NCBI GenBank assembly: GCA_964522665.1 | Contig: CAZFVY010000024.1 | Location: forward strand, 4,172-68,171 | Direction of reading: 5' to 3' | DNA: 64,000 nucleotides | From: CAZFVY01 sp964522665 | GTDB lineage: Bacteria > Verrucomicrobiota > Verrucomicrobiia > Limisphaerales > CAZFVY01 | Shown: positions 36,011-44,981 of the stretch, piece by piece | Position numbering within the stretch: the first letter of the stretch is position 1 | Layout: each line of letters begins with the position of its first letter | Made by a program: the position numbers and the translations under genes | The notes under the pieces: generated by a model | The model's database searches: none | What the model saw: the letters and a program-made list of their open reading frames with translations, nothing else | Told to the model about the DNA's origin: nothing

Positions 36011-39000
36011 TCATTTTCCGGCCGCCGGCGGCAGGTACGCGCCGAGCGGTTCGGCTCCCAGCGTGCCGGAAAGGCTTTGCAAATACGATGGGGAATCGAG
36101 CTCTTCGAGCGCGCGGCGGGCGGCGCGCAGGCGGGCGGGGATGCCGAGCCGTTCCGCCTCGTCCGCGTGGCTCATCGCTTTGAGAAATCGTTCGAGATAG
36201 TTCGCGTGGCGGCGCCAGAGCTGCCGTTCCACGACCTGCCGCGCCTTGAGCCGCGCGGCGTACCAATCGCTCGCCAGCAGATTCTCACGCGTGAACAGGC
36301 GGCGCACCTCGGGATGATCCAGGCCTTTGCCCTCCCACGCGTCGTGAACCATGATGTGCAGGAGCGCCTGAAGCGGCGGGCAGGCGCAGGCGATGCTCCC
36401 GTCCTCAAAATACATGGCCGCCACGCGCTTTTGCGTGCTGATGATATTCTCGACGCCATCGACGAAAGTCTCCAGGTCCTGCTTCTCCGGGCGCAACATT
36501 TCCTCGGTGAGCACGGAGTGCGGGTGGTTGAAGACGCGGCCAAAAAACGTCAGCACGAAGCGGGCGTTAATGCGGTAACCGAGGCGGCTCGCCAGAATGG
36601 TCCGGCCGCCGTGCTCGAAATCCGCGCATTTATCGAGGTAGTGGCGCTCGATAAGGTAGCGCGGATCGCGTTCCTCAAGGGACATTCGGCTCCAGATTTC
36701 CGGCGCCAGCAGGCTGATGTCGTGATCGACGCGCATGCGCGGCCCGACGTGGCCGGCCGCGGTGACGAAGCCGTTGTGACCGGTGAGCAACCAATCGACC
36801 AGCGCGTTGTTCAGGTCGATGATCGGCGGCAGCGCGTTGAACGGCCCCTTGGTCAGCGCGCCCTCGGACCCCGCGCCCGTGGTGGAGGGCGATTTGCCGG
36901 TCATGCTGCAGATGAATTCCATGAACAGCTCGGGAAGCTCCAGGTAATGAATCGGATTGAACACCGCCAGCGGGCGGATGCCTGGCTCGGGCGGGTTGTT
37001 CCGCCGGCCCGGCAAGACCGCGGAGACCGGACGGTGCAGCGGGCGACCGCGCGGCACGCGGCGAAGCAACCGGCTGGCGACTTCCGCCAGGTGCGCGGGC
37101 CGGGGATTGACCAAGTCGGGCCGCGTCTGCAGATACCGCGGGTTTTTGCTCGGTTTCCCCTCGACCAGCCGGGGATGCGCGGAGGAAACGAAGAAATTGG
37201 GCGCGCCGGTTTTCGCCACCGCCGAGATCAACGCCTGCATCGGCTCGGTATAGGTGTTGAAACCGATCGCTTCTTCCATCAACTCGCGGGCATCCGCCGG
37301 GGTCAACGCCTCGTAATTCGAAAAGAAGTTGTTCGCTGACGCGAAATCCGCCTCGGTCTGCTTGTCGTAGCCGCGATGGATGGCGTCATCCGGGCGTTGA
37401 AAAAGTCGCTGCTCACAATTCCGCACGAATTTGACCGCGGCCCCATCTTGCAGCGGGGGCAAATCCGTGAGCGCCCGCGTCGGAACGAGGACCGAGGCGG
37501 TGATGTCGTCCTCCATTTGCACCTTGGCCGCCGGATGAAAATCCTTGCGCAAACCGAACGTTCGCCAGGAGCCGTCCGGTTCGAAGCCGACGCGCAGGTA
37601 ATTGGTGACCAGCTTGCGATTATTGCACTTCAATTCGTTGCCCTGGACGCCGTTGACGATGTCCACCGTAAAGTGCTCCCGCCAGTTGGCGCCCCACTCC
37701 TGCCGGTAGAAGCGTTTGACGACGAAGACGAGTTCCTTGACGTGCTGGGGAATCGAGTCGAGCCACCGGTTATATTCCGGCGTGAACTCCCGGTCGTCGT
37801 GGGTGAACAGCTTGATGACCGAGCCGAGCGAGCGTTCGGGGGAGAGAATCGACCGGCGGTCCACTTTTGATTCGTCCAGCAGACGGTCGGAGTAATCGCG
37901 TTGAATCAATTCGCCGACCAAATCAAGGTCGTGCTTTAGATTCGCGACGAACACCGGGCCTTGGATGATCGCGTCGGAGATCGGTTTCGAGATTTCCGAC
38001 TTGCCGCCGCCCGACACGGTGCACGGCTTGTGGCAAAGGAGGCCCTCGGCAACGGTACCGATGAGGCGCCAGGCGCGATTGCCCTTCGGTTTTTCCAGAT
38101 GCACCCGATAGCCCGACGGCCGTACGTAGGTGTGATCGATCAGCAGTTTGATCGTTTGCGGCCCGCTCGTCCCGGTCCAACTGATCCGCTGTGCGTGCAG
38201 GTCGAAGTGCGCGCTTTCCGGCACGTAAATCACGTCGGGAAATTCCTTGTCCACCGCGTAGCCTTCCGGTTTCGGCTCCAAAAGGTCGGGGAAGAGTTCG
38301 ATCATTTCCCGATAGGAATGCTCCATCGGCGCAACGTGGACGTTGCCGGCGAATTCCTCGCCCAAGTCGAAGCTCGGGAAGACCAAGGCGCCGCCGGCGT
38401 GCTCTTCTTCGCACATGCCGTAAAGGTTCGCGGCGTAGCTGATCTGGGTCTTAACTTCTTTCTTGCAGTAGCCGTAGTAGTTGTCGGCGATGACCGTGAC
38501 GATCACGCCCGATTCGTCGCGGCAGGTGATTTTGAACGCCTGGCCGCCATTGTAACGCTCTTCCTCCGTGCGCCAGCACATGCCGTCGCGGCGCTGCCGC
38601 TCGGTGGCGTCGTTCCAATGGGGCAGGCCGGCCGATTTTTTGGTCACCGTAGTCAGGTGCGGCGCCAGAATCACGCAGCCGGTCGCTCCGGTCCAATGCT
38701 CGACATCCAGCCCGGCGTCGTTCTCGGGCAGGGTCGGATCGCCGGCGTTGCCGAAGATGCTCTCGACGAAATCAAGGTTGCTCACCAGGTTGCCCGGCGC
38801 GAAAAAGCGAATCTCCATCGTCTTTTCGGGCAGGTATCCGGGAACCTCCGGACTGACGATCGGGCGCAAGAGGAGCGAGACGAAACATTCGGCGGGCCGG
38901 GCCAGATTCGCCGTAAACGGCAGACGCATCAACGATGGCGGCGGCCAAAGCGCCATGCTCAGCATCTTCGCAAAAACCGCGCGCGGGACGGCGGCCTTAT

Positions 39001-39439
39001 CTTGAGGAATTGGCAAGCCGCCTTCGGCCACGTGAAATATTCCCTGGGTCGAGCGCCGGTCATTGCGGGGATTGTGCAGCACCCCTTGCTTGACCCGGTA
39101 GGAATTGATGATTTCAGACGAAAACTCGTCCTGACCGAACGGCAGGGAGAGCAACCGCGCCAAGCCCGGACGGTCCAAGACGAAGGTCCGGGGTGGGAGC
39201 CGGGCGACGGGGGAGTCCTGCAGATAATCGTAGAGGAACGTCTGAATCCGCTGGTCCGCCGGGCAGAGATGATTGGCGAGGAGCCGCTCCTTCTCCTGAT
39301 ACTGCGCGATCAGCGCCGTGGCGATTTCATCGACCTCGGCGCTCGAGCCGGCGGGGGTCGTTTGCGCGCCCAACAGAGCGAGCTTGAAATTAACGTAGGA
39401 AACCAAATGCGCGGGCAGTTGATATGTCGAGGTGGTCAT
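36011..39439 (-). CDS. Very large (1142 aa) conserved-looking cytoplasmic protein; possible PPi-dependent PEP carboxykinase homologue
   Basis: This encodes 1142 aa with even, soluble composition and no signal peptide. Highlights are YNGGQAFKITCRDESGVIVT, ADNYYGYCKKEVKTQISYAA, a P-loop-like Gly/Ser stretch MTGKSPSTTGAGSEGALTKG at residues 846-865, then NALPPIIDLNNALVDWLL and GPRMRVDHDISLLAPEIWSR. Length and the Gly-rich stretch recall the diphosphate-dependent PEP carboxykinases (about 1.1 kDa residues long), but this is recalled similarity, not an alignment. The gene lies in the middle of the amide-ligase operon (27 nt after alpha-E, 19 nt before TGase-DUF2126), so a role there is equally possible. 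Confidence 0.6.
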   Translation of the reverse strand: MTTSTYQLPAHLVSYVNFKLALLGAQTTPAGSSAEVDEIATALIAQYQEKERLLANHLCPADQRIQTFLYDYLQDSPVARLPPRTFVLDRPGLARLLSLPFGQDEFSSEIINSYRVKQGVLHNPRNDRRSTQGIFHVAEGGLPIPQDKAAVPRAVFAKMLSMALWPPPSLMRLPFTANLARPAECFVSLLLRPIVSPEVPGYLPEKTMEIRFFAPGNLVSNLDFVESIFGNAGDPTLPENDAGLDVEHWTGATGCVILAPHLTTVTKKSAGLPHWNDATERQRRDGMCWRTEEERYNGGQAFKITCRDESGVIVTVIADNYYGYCKKEVKTQISYAANLYGMCEEEHAGGALVFPSFDLGEEFAGNVHVAPMEHSYREMIELFPDLLEPKPEGYAVDKEFPDVIYVPESAHFDLHAQRISWTGTSGPQTIKLLIDHTYVRPSGYRVHLEKPKGNRAWRLIGTVAEGLLCHKPCTVSGGGKSEISKPISDAIIQGPVFVANLKHDLDLVGELIQRDYSDRLLDESKVDRRSILSPERSLGSVIKLFTHDDREFTPEYNRWLDSIPQHVKELVFVVKRFYRQEWGANWREHFTVDIVNGVQGNELKCNNRKLVTNYLRVGFEPDGSWRTFGLRKDFHPAAKVQMEDDITASVLVPTRALTDLPPLQDGAAVKFVRNCEQRLFQRPDDAIHRGYDKQTEADFASANNFFSNYEALTPADARELMEEAIGFNTYTEPMQALISAVAKTGAPNFFVSSAHPRLVEGKPSKNPRYLQTRPDLVNPRPAHLAEVASRLLRRVPRGRPLHRPVSAVLPGRRNNPPEPGIRPLAVFNPIHYLELPELFMEFICSMTGKSPSTTGAGSEGALTKGPFNALPPIIDLNNALVDWLLTGHNGFVTAAGHVGPRMRVDHDISLLAPEIWSRMSLEERDPRYLIERHYLDKCADFEHGGRTILASRLGYRINARFVLTFFGRVFNHPHSVLTEEMLRPEKQDLETFVDGVENIISTQKRVAAMYFEDGSIACACPPLQALLHIMVHDAWEGKGLDHPEVRRLFTRENLLASDWYAARLKARQVVERQLWRRHANYLERFLKAMSHADEAERLGIPARLRAARRALEELDSPSYLQSLSGTLGAEPLGAYLPPAAGK

Positions 39440-39466
39440 GACGCCTCCGCTTCCACGGGTTATCGG

Positions 39467-40453
39467 TTATTGCGCGTTTTCCCGCGCGGGTTTTTTGGCC
39501 GGTTTGGGCATCTTGAGCGCAAAGAAGGTTTCGTAAATTCCCGCGCTCAATTGGTTCATGGTGTTCTGCAATTCGTCCAGATATTCGTGCAGTCCGCCGG
39601 CGATGATGTCGTCCACGGCGGCGTAGGATAGGTCCGAGCAAAGTTGCCCGAGCAGCTTTTCCGGCGGATGCCGGAAGGTGCCCAGCGGCGTACCGGAAAT
39701 CGCGTGCAGCGAGTCCCGGGCGGCCAGCAGGCTAAAGTGAATCGCGCGCGGAAAATCGCGGTCGAGCAGGAGGAATTCGACCACGCTGCGGGGCAGGATG
39801 CGTCCGTGACGTTTGCGGTACATCTCAAACGCGCTCGCGGAGCGCAGGACGGCCGCCCACTGAATGTCTTCAAAAGGGGTCCCGACGTCATGCACGGAGC
39901 GCAGGAGGATGAAGTACTTCACGTCGAGAATGCGCGAAGTCTTGTCGGCGCGCTCGATCATCCGGCCCATGTGGAAAAAATGCCACGGTTCGTCCCGCGT
40001 CAGCGTGGCGGCGGTAATGCCGTTGAAAAGGTGGTTCGCGTTTTTAACCTCGGAAAAGAACTCGTGCAAATCGGTCATGCCGGCGGCGTTCTCCGCGGCG
40101 GAGTTGACCGTGAGATAAAACTTGTTCAACTGGAGCCACATTTCCGAGGAAATGATCTCTCGGACGGTGCGCGCGTTTTCACGGGCGGCCCGGACGCAGG
40201 AGAGGATTGAGTTCGGGTTCTCCTGGTCAACCGTCAGGAAATGGATGACGTTTTCCTGGGTCGCCTCACCGTAACGTTTCCCGAAATCCTCGTCATCGCC
40301 CGTCGTGTTCACCAAGGGTTGCCACTGCTGGGTTTCGCCCGACGGGGCGTCGAGCATGAGTTGCAGGTTTACGTCGATAAAGCGGGCGACGTTTTCCGCC
40401 CGCTCGACGTAACGGCTTAGCCAGTAGATCGATTCAGCGACGCGGCTCAGCAT
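39467..40453 (-). CDS. Alpha-E domain protein
   Basis: This encodes 328 aa of all-alpha sequence with the family hallmarks: start MLSRVAESIYWLSRYVERAE with an invariant ER pair, MWLQLNKFYLTV, HFFHMGRMIERADKTSRILD and VVEFLLLDRDFPRAIHFSL. The C-terminus is Lys/Pro-rich. Alpha-E proteins almost always accompany circularly permuted ATP-grasp proteins, as here (the ATP-grasp gene ends 30 nt upstream). The biochemical role is not established; it is probably a partner of the ligase. Confidence 0.85.
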   Translation of the reverse strand: MLSRVAESIYWLSRYVERAENVARFIDVNLQLMLDAPSGETQQWQPLVNTTGDDEDFGKRYGEATQENVIHFLTVDQENPNSILSCVRAARENARTVREIISSEMWLQLNKFYLTVNSAAENAAGMTDLHEFFSEVKNANHLFNGITAATLTRDEPWHFFHMGRMIERADKTSRILDVKYFILLRSVHDVGTPFEDIQWAAVLRSASAFEMYRKRHGRILPRSVVEFLLLDRDFPRAIHFSLLAARDSLHAISGTPLGTFRHPPEKLLGQLCSDLSYAAVDDIIAGGLHEYLDELQNTMNQLSAGIYETFFALKMPKPAKKPARENAQ

Positions 40454-40483
40454 GACGCAGTAGAAACGGAGTTCCGGGACCGG

Positions 40484-42010
40484 TCAGACCGCCGCCGCCC
40501 GTTGGGTTTGAGATTGGGATTGGGATTGGGATTGGGTTGCCGCCGCGGGCGCCACCTGATCGCGTTCGGTCTCGCTGGAATCGGCCAACACCCAGGTGTC
40601 CTTGCTGCCGCCACCTTGCGAGGAGTTGACGACCAGCGAGCCTTTCTTGAGGGCGACGCGGGTAAGCCCGCCGGGCAGCACAAAAATCTCCTTGCCATAG
40701 AGGATGTAGGGACGCAGATCGACGTGCCGGCCTTCAAAGTGATCGCCACAAATCGTCGGGACGCGGGAAAGAGCGAGGGTCGGTTGGGCGATGTAATTCC
40801 GCGGGTTTTCCTGAATCCGATGGGCGAAATCAGCGCGCTGTTCCGCCGTCGAATGTGGGCCGATGAGCATCCCGTAACCGCCGGATTCGTTGGCGGCCTT
40901 GACGACGAGTTGGTCCAAATGTTCGAGGACATATTTCAGATCGTTCGGCTCGGCGCAGATATAGGTCGGCACGTTCGGGAGTATAATATCCTCGCCGAGG
41001 TAGTACTTCACGATCCGGGGCACGTAGGCATAGACGACCTTGTCGTCCGCCACCCCGGTTCCGGGCGCGTTGGCCAGGGCGACATTACCCGCCTTGTAAA
41101 CCTCCATCAAGCCCGGCACGCCGAGCATCGAGTCCGGACGGAAGCTTTCCGGGTCGAGAAAGTCGTCGTCGAGCCGACGGTAAATCACATCGACCCGCTC
41201 GAATCCCTTGGTCGTCCGCATGCAGATGAAACCATCGTCCACGACCAAGTCGCGGCCTTCGACCAATTCGATCCCCATTTGTTGCGCGAGAAACGAATGC
41301 TCGAAATAGGCCGAGTTGTAAATCCCCGGGGTCAGCAGCACGCACCGGGGACCGGTCACGTGGTCCGGGGCCAGAAACTCAAGCATGTCGCGCAGGCGGC
41401 TCGGATAATTCACCACGGGCCGGATTTTGAGCGCCGCGAAGACTTGCGGAAACATGCTCTTCATCACGCGGCGGTTCTCCAGCACGTACGAGACGCCGGA
41501 CGGGCACCGCAGATTGTCCTCCAAGACGTAGATATTCCCGTCGCCGTGCCGGATCAGGTCGGTCCCCGTGACATGGCACCAGATGCCGCGCGGCGGATTG
41601 AAACCCTCGCATTGCTTTCGGTAGGCCTTGGACGAAAGCAGAATCTCACCCGGAACCACGCCGTCCTTGATGATCTTTTGGTCGTGGTAAAGGTCGTTGA
41701 TGAAAAGATTGAGCGCGTGGATGCGCTGCTTCAAGCCGCGTTCGATCCGGCTCCATTCGGTCGCCGAGACGATCCGCGGGACCAAATCGAACGGGAAAAT
41801 CTTCTCCGCCCCGGCGCGCTCGCCATAGACGTTGAAGGTGATACCCGCCTGCAACAGCGCGCGCTCGGCGGCGCTTTGGCGGCTGGCCAATTCACCCTCG
41901 GGCAGCGATTCGATGTTGCGCACCAGCGTGCGCGCGGACGCCCGCGGTTTGCCGGCGTCCCCAAACATTTCATCGAAAAACTCGCCGACGTTGTATCCCG
42001 AAAAACGCAT
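40484..42010 (-). CDS. Circularly permuted ATP-grasp protein, first gene of the operon
   Basis: This encodes 508 aa from the ATG at 42010 (MRFSGYNVGEFFDEMFGDAG). Motifs of the family (former DUF404/DUF407) are ITFNVYGERAGAEKIFPFDL, the substrate loop LEDNLRCPSGVSYVLENR, VVKAANESGGYGMLIGPHST, and the nucleotide/metal segment DLRPYILYGKEIFVLPGGLT to SSQGGGSKDTWVLADSSE. The C-terminus is a Gln/Ser low-complexity tail. It is a predicted ATP-dependent carboxylate-amine ligase. The 360-nt region upstream (42011-42370) contains no gene; the operon promoter should be there, but none is clear. Confidence 0.88.
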   Translation of the reverse strand: MRFSGYNVGEFFDEMFGDAGKPRASARTLVRNIESLPEGELASRQSAAERALLQAGITFNVYGERAGAEKIFPFDLVPRIVSATEWSRIERGLKQRIHALNLFINDLYHDQKIIKDGVVPGEILLSSKAYRKQCEGFNPPRGIWCHVTGTDLIRHGDGNIYVLEDNLRCPSGVSYVLENRRVMKSMFPQVFAALKIRPVVNYPSRLRDMLEFLAPDHVTGPRCVLLTPGIYNSAYFEHSFLAQQMGIELVEGRDLVVDDGFICMRTTKGFERVDVIYRRLDDDFLDPESFRPDSMLGVPGLMEVYKAGNVALANAPGTGVADDKVVYAYVPRIVKYYLGEDIILPNVPTYICAEPNDLKYVLEHLDQLVVKAANESGGYGMLIGPHSTAEQRADFAHRIQENPRNYIAQPTLALSRVPTICGDHFEGRHVDLRPYILYGKEIFVLPGGLTRVALKKGSLVVNSSQGGGSKDTWVLADSSETERDQVAPAAATQSQSQSQSQTQRAAAV

Positions 42011-42370
42011 AAACTTAGCGGGTGGAATGGCCACCCTCCGCACTAGTTCAATCCATCGCTGATCAATCCATTTTCAGTTGAGCAGTGCCCGTGCCACCGA
42101 GCGGGATTTCGTGGAAAAAGCTCCGCTTCCCGGCTAGCGGCGTGCTTCGCGGACGCAGCGCCCACGATTCGTTGGGTTTCCCGCAGCCAGCGGAAGATCG
42201 CGCTTCGATTCATCCGCGTCATCATATTTCTGATCTTGGCGAGATTTATTCATACTGCCCAAAATCGGACAAAGCAATGCCGGACTGCGGTCGGACCGGC
42301 TGTGGCGGCGACCCTGGCGTTCCTGAGTCGTCCCCTCACTTGCGGTTCCGTGAGCTGACGACGACCGGCG

Positions 42371-42763
42371 TCAAGAAGCGTTGTTCAACTGGGCCGTGTA
42401 GCTGCGCCAGCCACCGAATAAGGTGATCTCGGCGCGATTTTCGCACAATAGCGGCTCACCCAAGACTCCCAGGACTTCGCTGCCATCGGACAGCTTCACC
42501 TTGCCGATGCAAAGTCCGGCCGGCTCACGCATCAGAATGGAGGCGAGTCCGGCGGCGGGGACCGACCAAACCTCGCAGGCGATGGCGGCGCCGCCCCGCG
42601 CGACGCGCTGCATCGCCGGATGGCAATCGTCGATGGACCAGAGTCGGTAGCAGGGCGCGGTGGTGGTTTCGCGGACAAAGCTGGCGCCGACCGCCAGCAG
42701 GTTGGGGTTGAGCGCCAAGCCGCGCATCAGGGTGCCATTGACGGCCAGAAGGACCGATTCCAT
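42371..42763 (-). CDS. Stand-alone allophanate hydrolase C-terminal-type domain
   Basis: This encodes 130 aa from the ATG at 42763 (MESVLLAVNGTLMRGLALNP). It resembles the C-terminal domain of allophanate hydrolases (AtzF/DUR1,2 type): TAPCYRLWSIDDCHPAMQRV, GGAAIACEVWSVP, LCIGKVKLSDGSEVLGVLGE and the terminal GGWRSY. In full-length enzymes this domain promotes decarboxylation of the N-carboxycarbamate product of the amidase domain. Here the amidase domain is absent. It ends the biuret operon, 7 nt after the cupin gene. Confidence 0.75.
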   Translation of the reverse strand: MESVLLAVNGTLMRGLALNPNLLAVGASFVRETTTAPCYRLWSIDDCHPAMQRVARGGAAIACEVWSVPAAGLASILMREPAGLCIGKVKLSDGSEVLGVLGEPLLCENRAEITLFGGWRSYTAQLNNAS

Positions 42764-42770
42764 GCGACGA

Positions 42771-43244
42771 TTAGGCTGGTTTAATCGCTTCACCGTCCGG
42801 CCCGAACGCCACCGGTTTTTCGTATATGGCCAGCACGATGCAGCCGTCGCTGACGACGCTGTGCGCGCTGCCGGGCGGATTCACGATGAGCGTTCCTTCA
42901 TCGGCGCGGCTATTCTGATCGTGTTGGGAGCCGGAGAGCACGACGATGTGCTCATACCCGTCATGATGATGGAGCGGAACTTTGCCGCCGCGGCGAAAGC
43001 GCATCAGGGCCGCGGTCGGCCCGTGGACGCCGTCCCCGTAGAGCCGGTGAATGTCCACTCCTTCGTGGAACGGCTGCCAGGGAATCTGGTCTTGATGTTC
43101 CGCGATCTTGAAAAGGTTGTTTAGCTCAATCCTTTGATAGGTTGGAGCGGGGTCGAGGTTCGTTTGGGAATCAGCCACAATGACGGGGTAGATTATGGAT
43201 AAGGCGGCGCCGATCAAGCAAATCGCCAGGGTTTCTGTTTTCAT
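42771..43244 (-). CDS. Cupin-domain protein with N-terminal membrane/signal segment
   Basis: This encodes 157 aa from the ATG at 43244. An uncleaved-anchor-like or signal segment (LAICLIGAALSIIYPVIVAD) leads into a single cupin fold. Metal-binding motif 1 is PLHHHDGYEHIVVLSG and motif 2 is NPPGSAHSV. The type resembles ChrR-like cupins. It lies between the transporter ATPase and the allophanate-hydrolase-like domain, so it may act on a carbamoyl metabolite or as a sensor. The 191 nt before it hold no supported gene. Confidence 0.7.
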   Translation of the reverse strand: MKTETLAICLIGAALSIIYPVIVADSQTNLDPAPTYQRIELNNLFKIAEHQDQIPWQPFHEGVDIHRLYGDGVHGPTAALMRFRRGGKVPLHHHDGYEHIVVLSGSQHDQNSRADEGTLIVNPPGSAHSVVSDGCIVLAIYEKPVAFGPDGEAIKPA

Positions 43245-43435
43245 GCCTCCAAGGGCGGAGATTGATTGGGTTGTGGCCGGGGCGGCAGCGGCCCGCCCAC
43301 GAGACCAAGCGCCAGCGTTTGGCAACCGCCTGGGAACGCCCGGCGTCCCGCGCTCAGGCCAGGCCATGACACGACCCCGCCTACCGCAGCCGCGCGCCCG
43401 GAACACCAAACGCGCGTTGGTCTTCACGGCTGCCT

Positions 43436-44977
43436 TCAATGGCCGGCCATATAGTGGCCGATGGTCTTGATCTCCGCTTGCGCCGGGGTGGTTTCATAGA
43501 CGAATTCGCCGTGGGAAATCACGAGCAGGCGGTCGGCCAAGGCGAGCAATTCGTCCAAATCCTCGCTCACCAGGAGCACCGCGACGCCTCGATTGCGGGC
43601 CTCGGTGATTTGCCCGTGAATGGACTCAACGGCGGCGAAATCGAGGCCGAAACAGGGATTGGCCGTAATCAGCACCCGCGCGGTTCCGGTTCCCAGCTCC
43701 CGCGCCAGCACGGCGCGTTGGACGTTGCCCCCGGAAAGGTCGCCGATGCGGGTCTCCGGTGACCGGGTCTTAATCGCGTAGCGGCTGATCATTTCCTGGG
43801 CCTGCCGACGCATGATGGGCCGGCTTATCAGGCATCCGGCCCGCGTTACCGGCGGGCGATCAAAGCTCCGCAGCGCCAGATTCTCCGCGACGCTCATTTG
43901 CGGCACGCAACCGTTGCGCAACGGTTCCTCGGGCAAAAGGAAGACCTTGTGATCGAACGATTCAGACCGCGTGGCATGATACGGCTTCTCATGCACGTAG
44001 ATTTCTCCCCCGGTCAGCGGACGCTGCCCGGCGATCGCTTCGACCAATTCCCGCTGGCCGTTGCCCGACACGCCGGCGATACCGACGACCTCACCTTCGT
44101 GGACGCTCAAATTGACGCCGTTCAAGGCGGGCACGCCGTTGTCCTTATTCGCGCAAAGCTTGCGTAGCTCCAGAGCCACGGGACCGCGCTCGCGGGCCGT
44201 TTTGGCCACCACTTTGGCCTCGCGTTGCCCGCCCATCATCATGGCCGCCATCTCGTCGGCGGTCAGATCCTTGACCTTGCCGGCGCCCGCGAACTTGCCA
44301 CGCCGCAAGACCGTGACCTCGTCGCAAAAGCCGAACACCTCGCGAAATTTGTGGGTAATCAGGAGCACGCTCAATTCGCCGGCCTTGACCTTGTCCCTAA
44401 TCAACCCAAGCACCTCGTCGGCTTCGGCGGGCGTTAAGACCGAAGTTGGCTCGTCCAGGATCAGAAAACGGCTCTCCAGATACAATTGCTTGAGAATCTC
44501 GACCTTTTGCTTCTGTCCGGCGGCCAGTTGGCTGGCGGGCGTGTCGAGATCGACTCGAAATGGCGCCTGCGCCATGAACGCCCGCAACCGCTCCATCTCT
44601 TGTTTCCAATTAATGACGTTCGGAATATCGGGGCGGCTTAGCACGAGATTTTCGGCGACGGTCATCGCCGGGACCAGCGTAAAGTGCTGGTAAACCATCC
44701 CAATGCCGAACTGGTAGGCGTCGTAGGGGCTTTTGATCTCGCGGGAATGGCCAGCGATCAAAATGTCGCCTTCGTCCGCCTGGTGGAACCCCATGATGCA
44801 TTTGACCAAGGTGCTTTTGCCCGCCCCATTTTCGCCGATGAGCGCGTGAAATGTACCGGCCGGAATCTCGAGTGAAATCTTGTCGTTCGCGACAAACGAG
44901 CCGAAGCGCTTGGTGACGTCATTCAACGCCAGCGAGTGCGGACGGTCCGGACGGGATTTGGGCGCTGGAATTTGCAT
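43436..44977 (-). CDS. BMP-type ABC transporter ATPase (two ABC domains)
   Basis: This encodes 513 aa. The first domain has Walker A GENGAGKST, signature LAAGQKQKVEILKQL and Walker B FLILDEPTSVLTP. The second has the degenerate P-loop GVSGNGQRE and signature LSGGNVQRAVLARELG, the layout of RbsA/NupO-type ATPases that work with BMP binding proteins. It starts 4 nt after the biuret hydrolase gene. It energises the two permeases encoded upstream. Confidence 0.9.
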   Translation of the reverse strand: MQIPAPKSRPDRPHSLALNDVTKRFGSFVANDKISLEIPAGTFHALIGENGAGKSTLVKCIMGFHQADEGDILIAGHSREIKSPYDAYQFGIGMVYQHFTLVPAMTVAENLVLSRPDIPNVINWKQEMERLRAFMAQAPFRVDLDTPASQLAAGQKQKVEILKQLYLESRFLILDEPTSVLTPAEADEVLGLIRDKVKAGELSVLLITHKFREVFGFCDEVTVLRRGKFAGAGKVKDLTADEMAAMMMGGQREAKVVAKTARERGPVALELRKLCANKDNGVPALNGVNLSVHEGEVVGIAGVSGNGQRELVEAIAGQRPLTGGEIYVHEKPYHATRSESFDHKVFLLPEEPLRNGCVPQMSVAENLALRSFDRPPVTRAGCLISRPIMRRQAQEMISRYAIKTRSPETRIGDLSGGNVQRAVLARELGTGTARVLITANPCFGLDFAAVESIHGQITEARNRGVAVLLVSEDLDELLALADRLLVISHGEFVYETTPAQAEIKTIGHYMAGH

Positions 44978-44981
44978 CGGT

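Noticed and set aside
42011..42370. Promoter for the amide-ligase operon
   Set aside because: A TATGAT-like hexamer exists on the minus strand near 42220, but no matching -35 is convincing, so no promoter is called.
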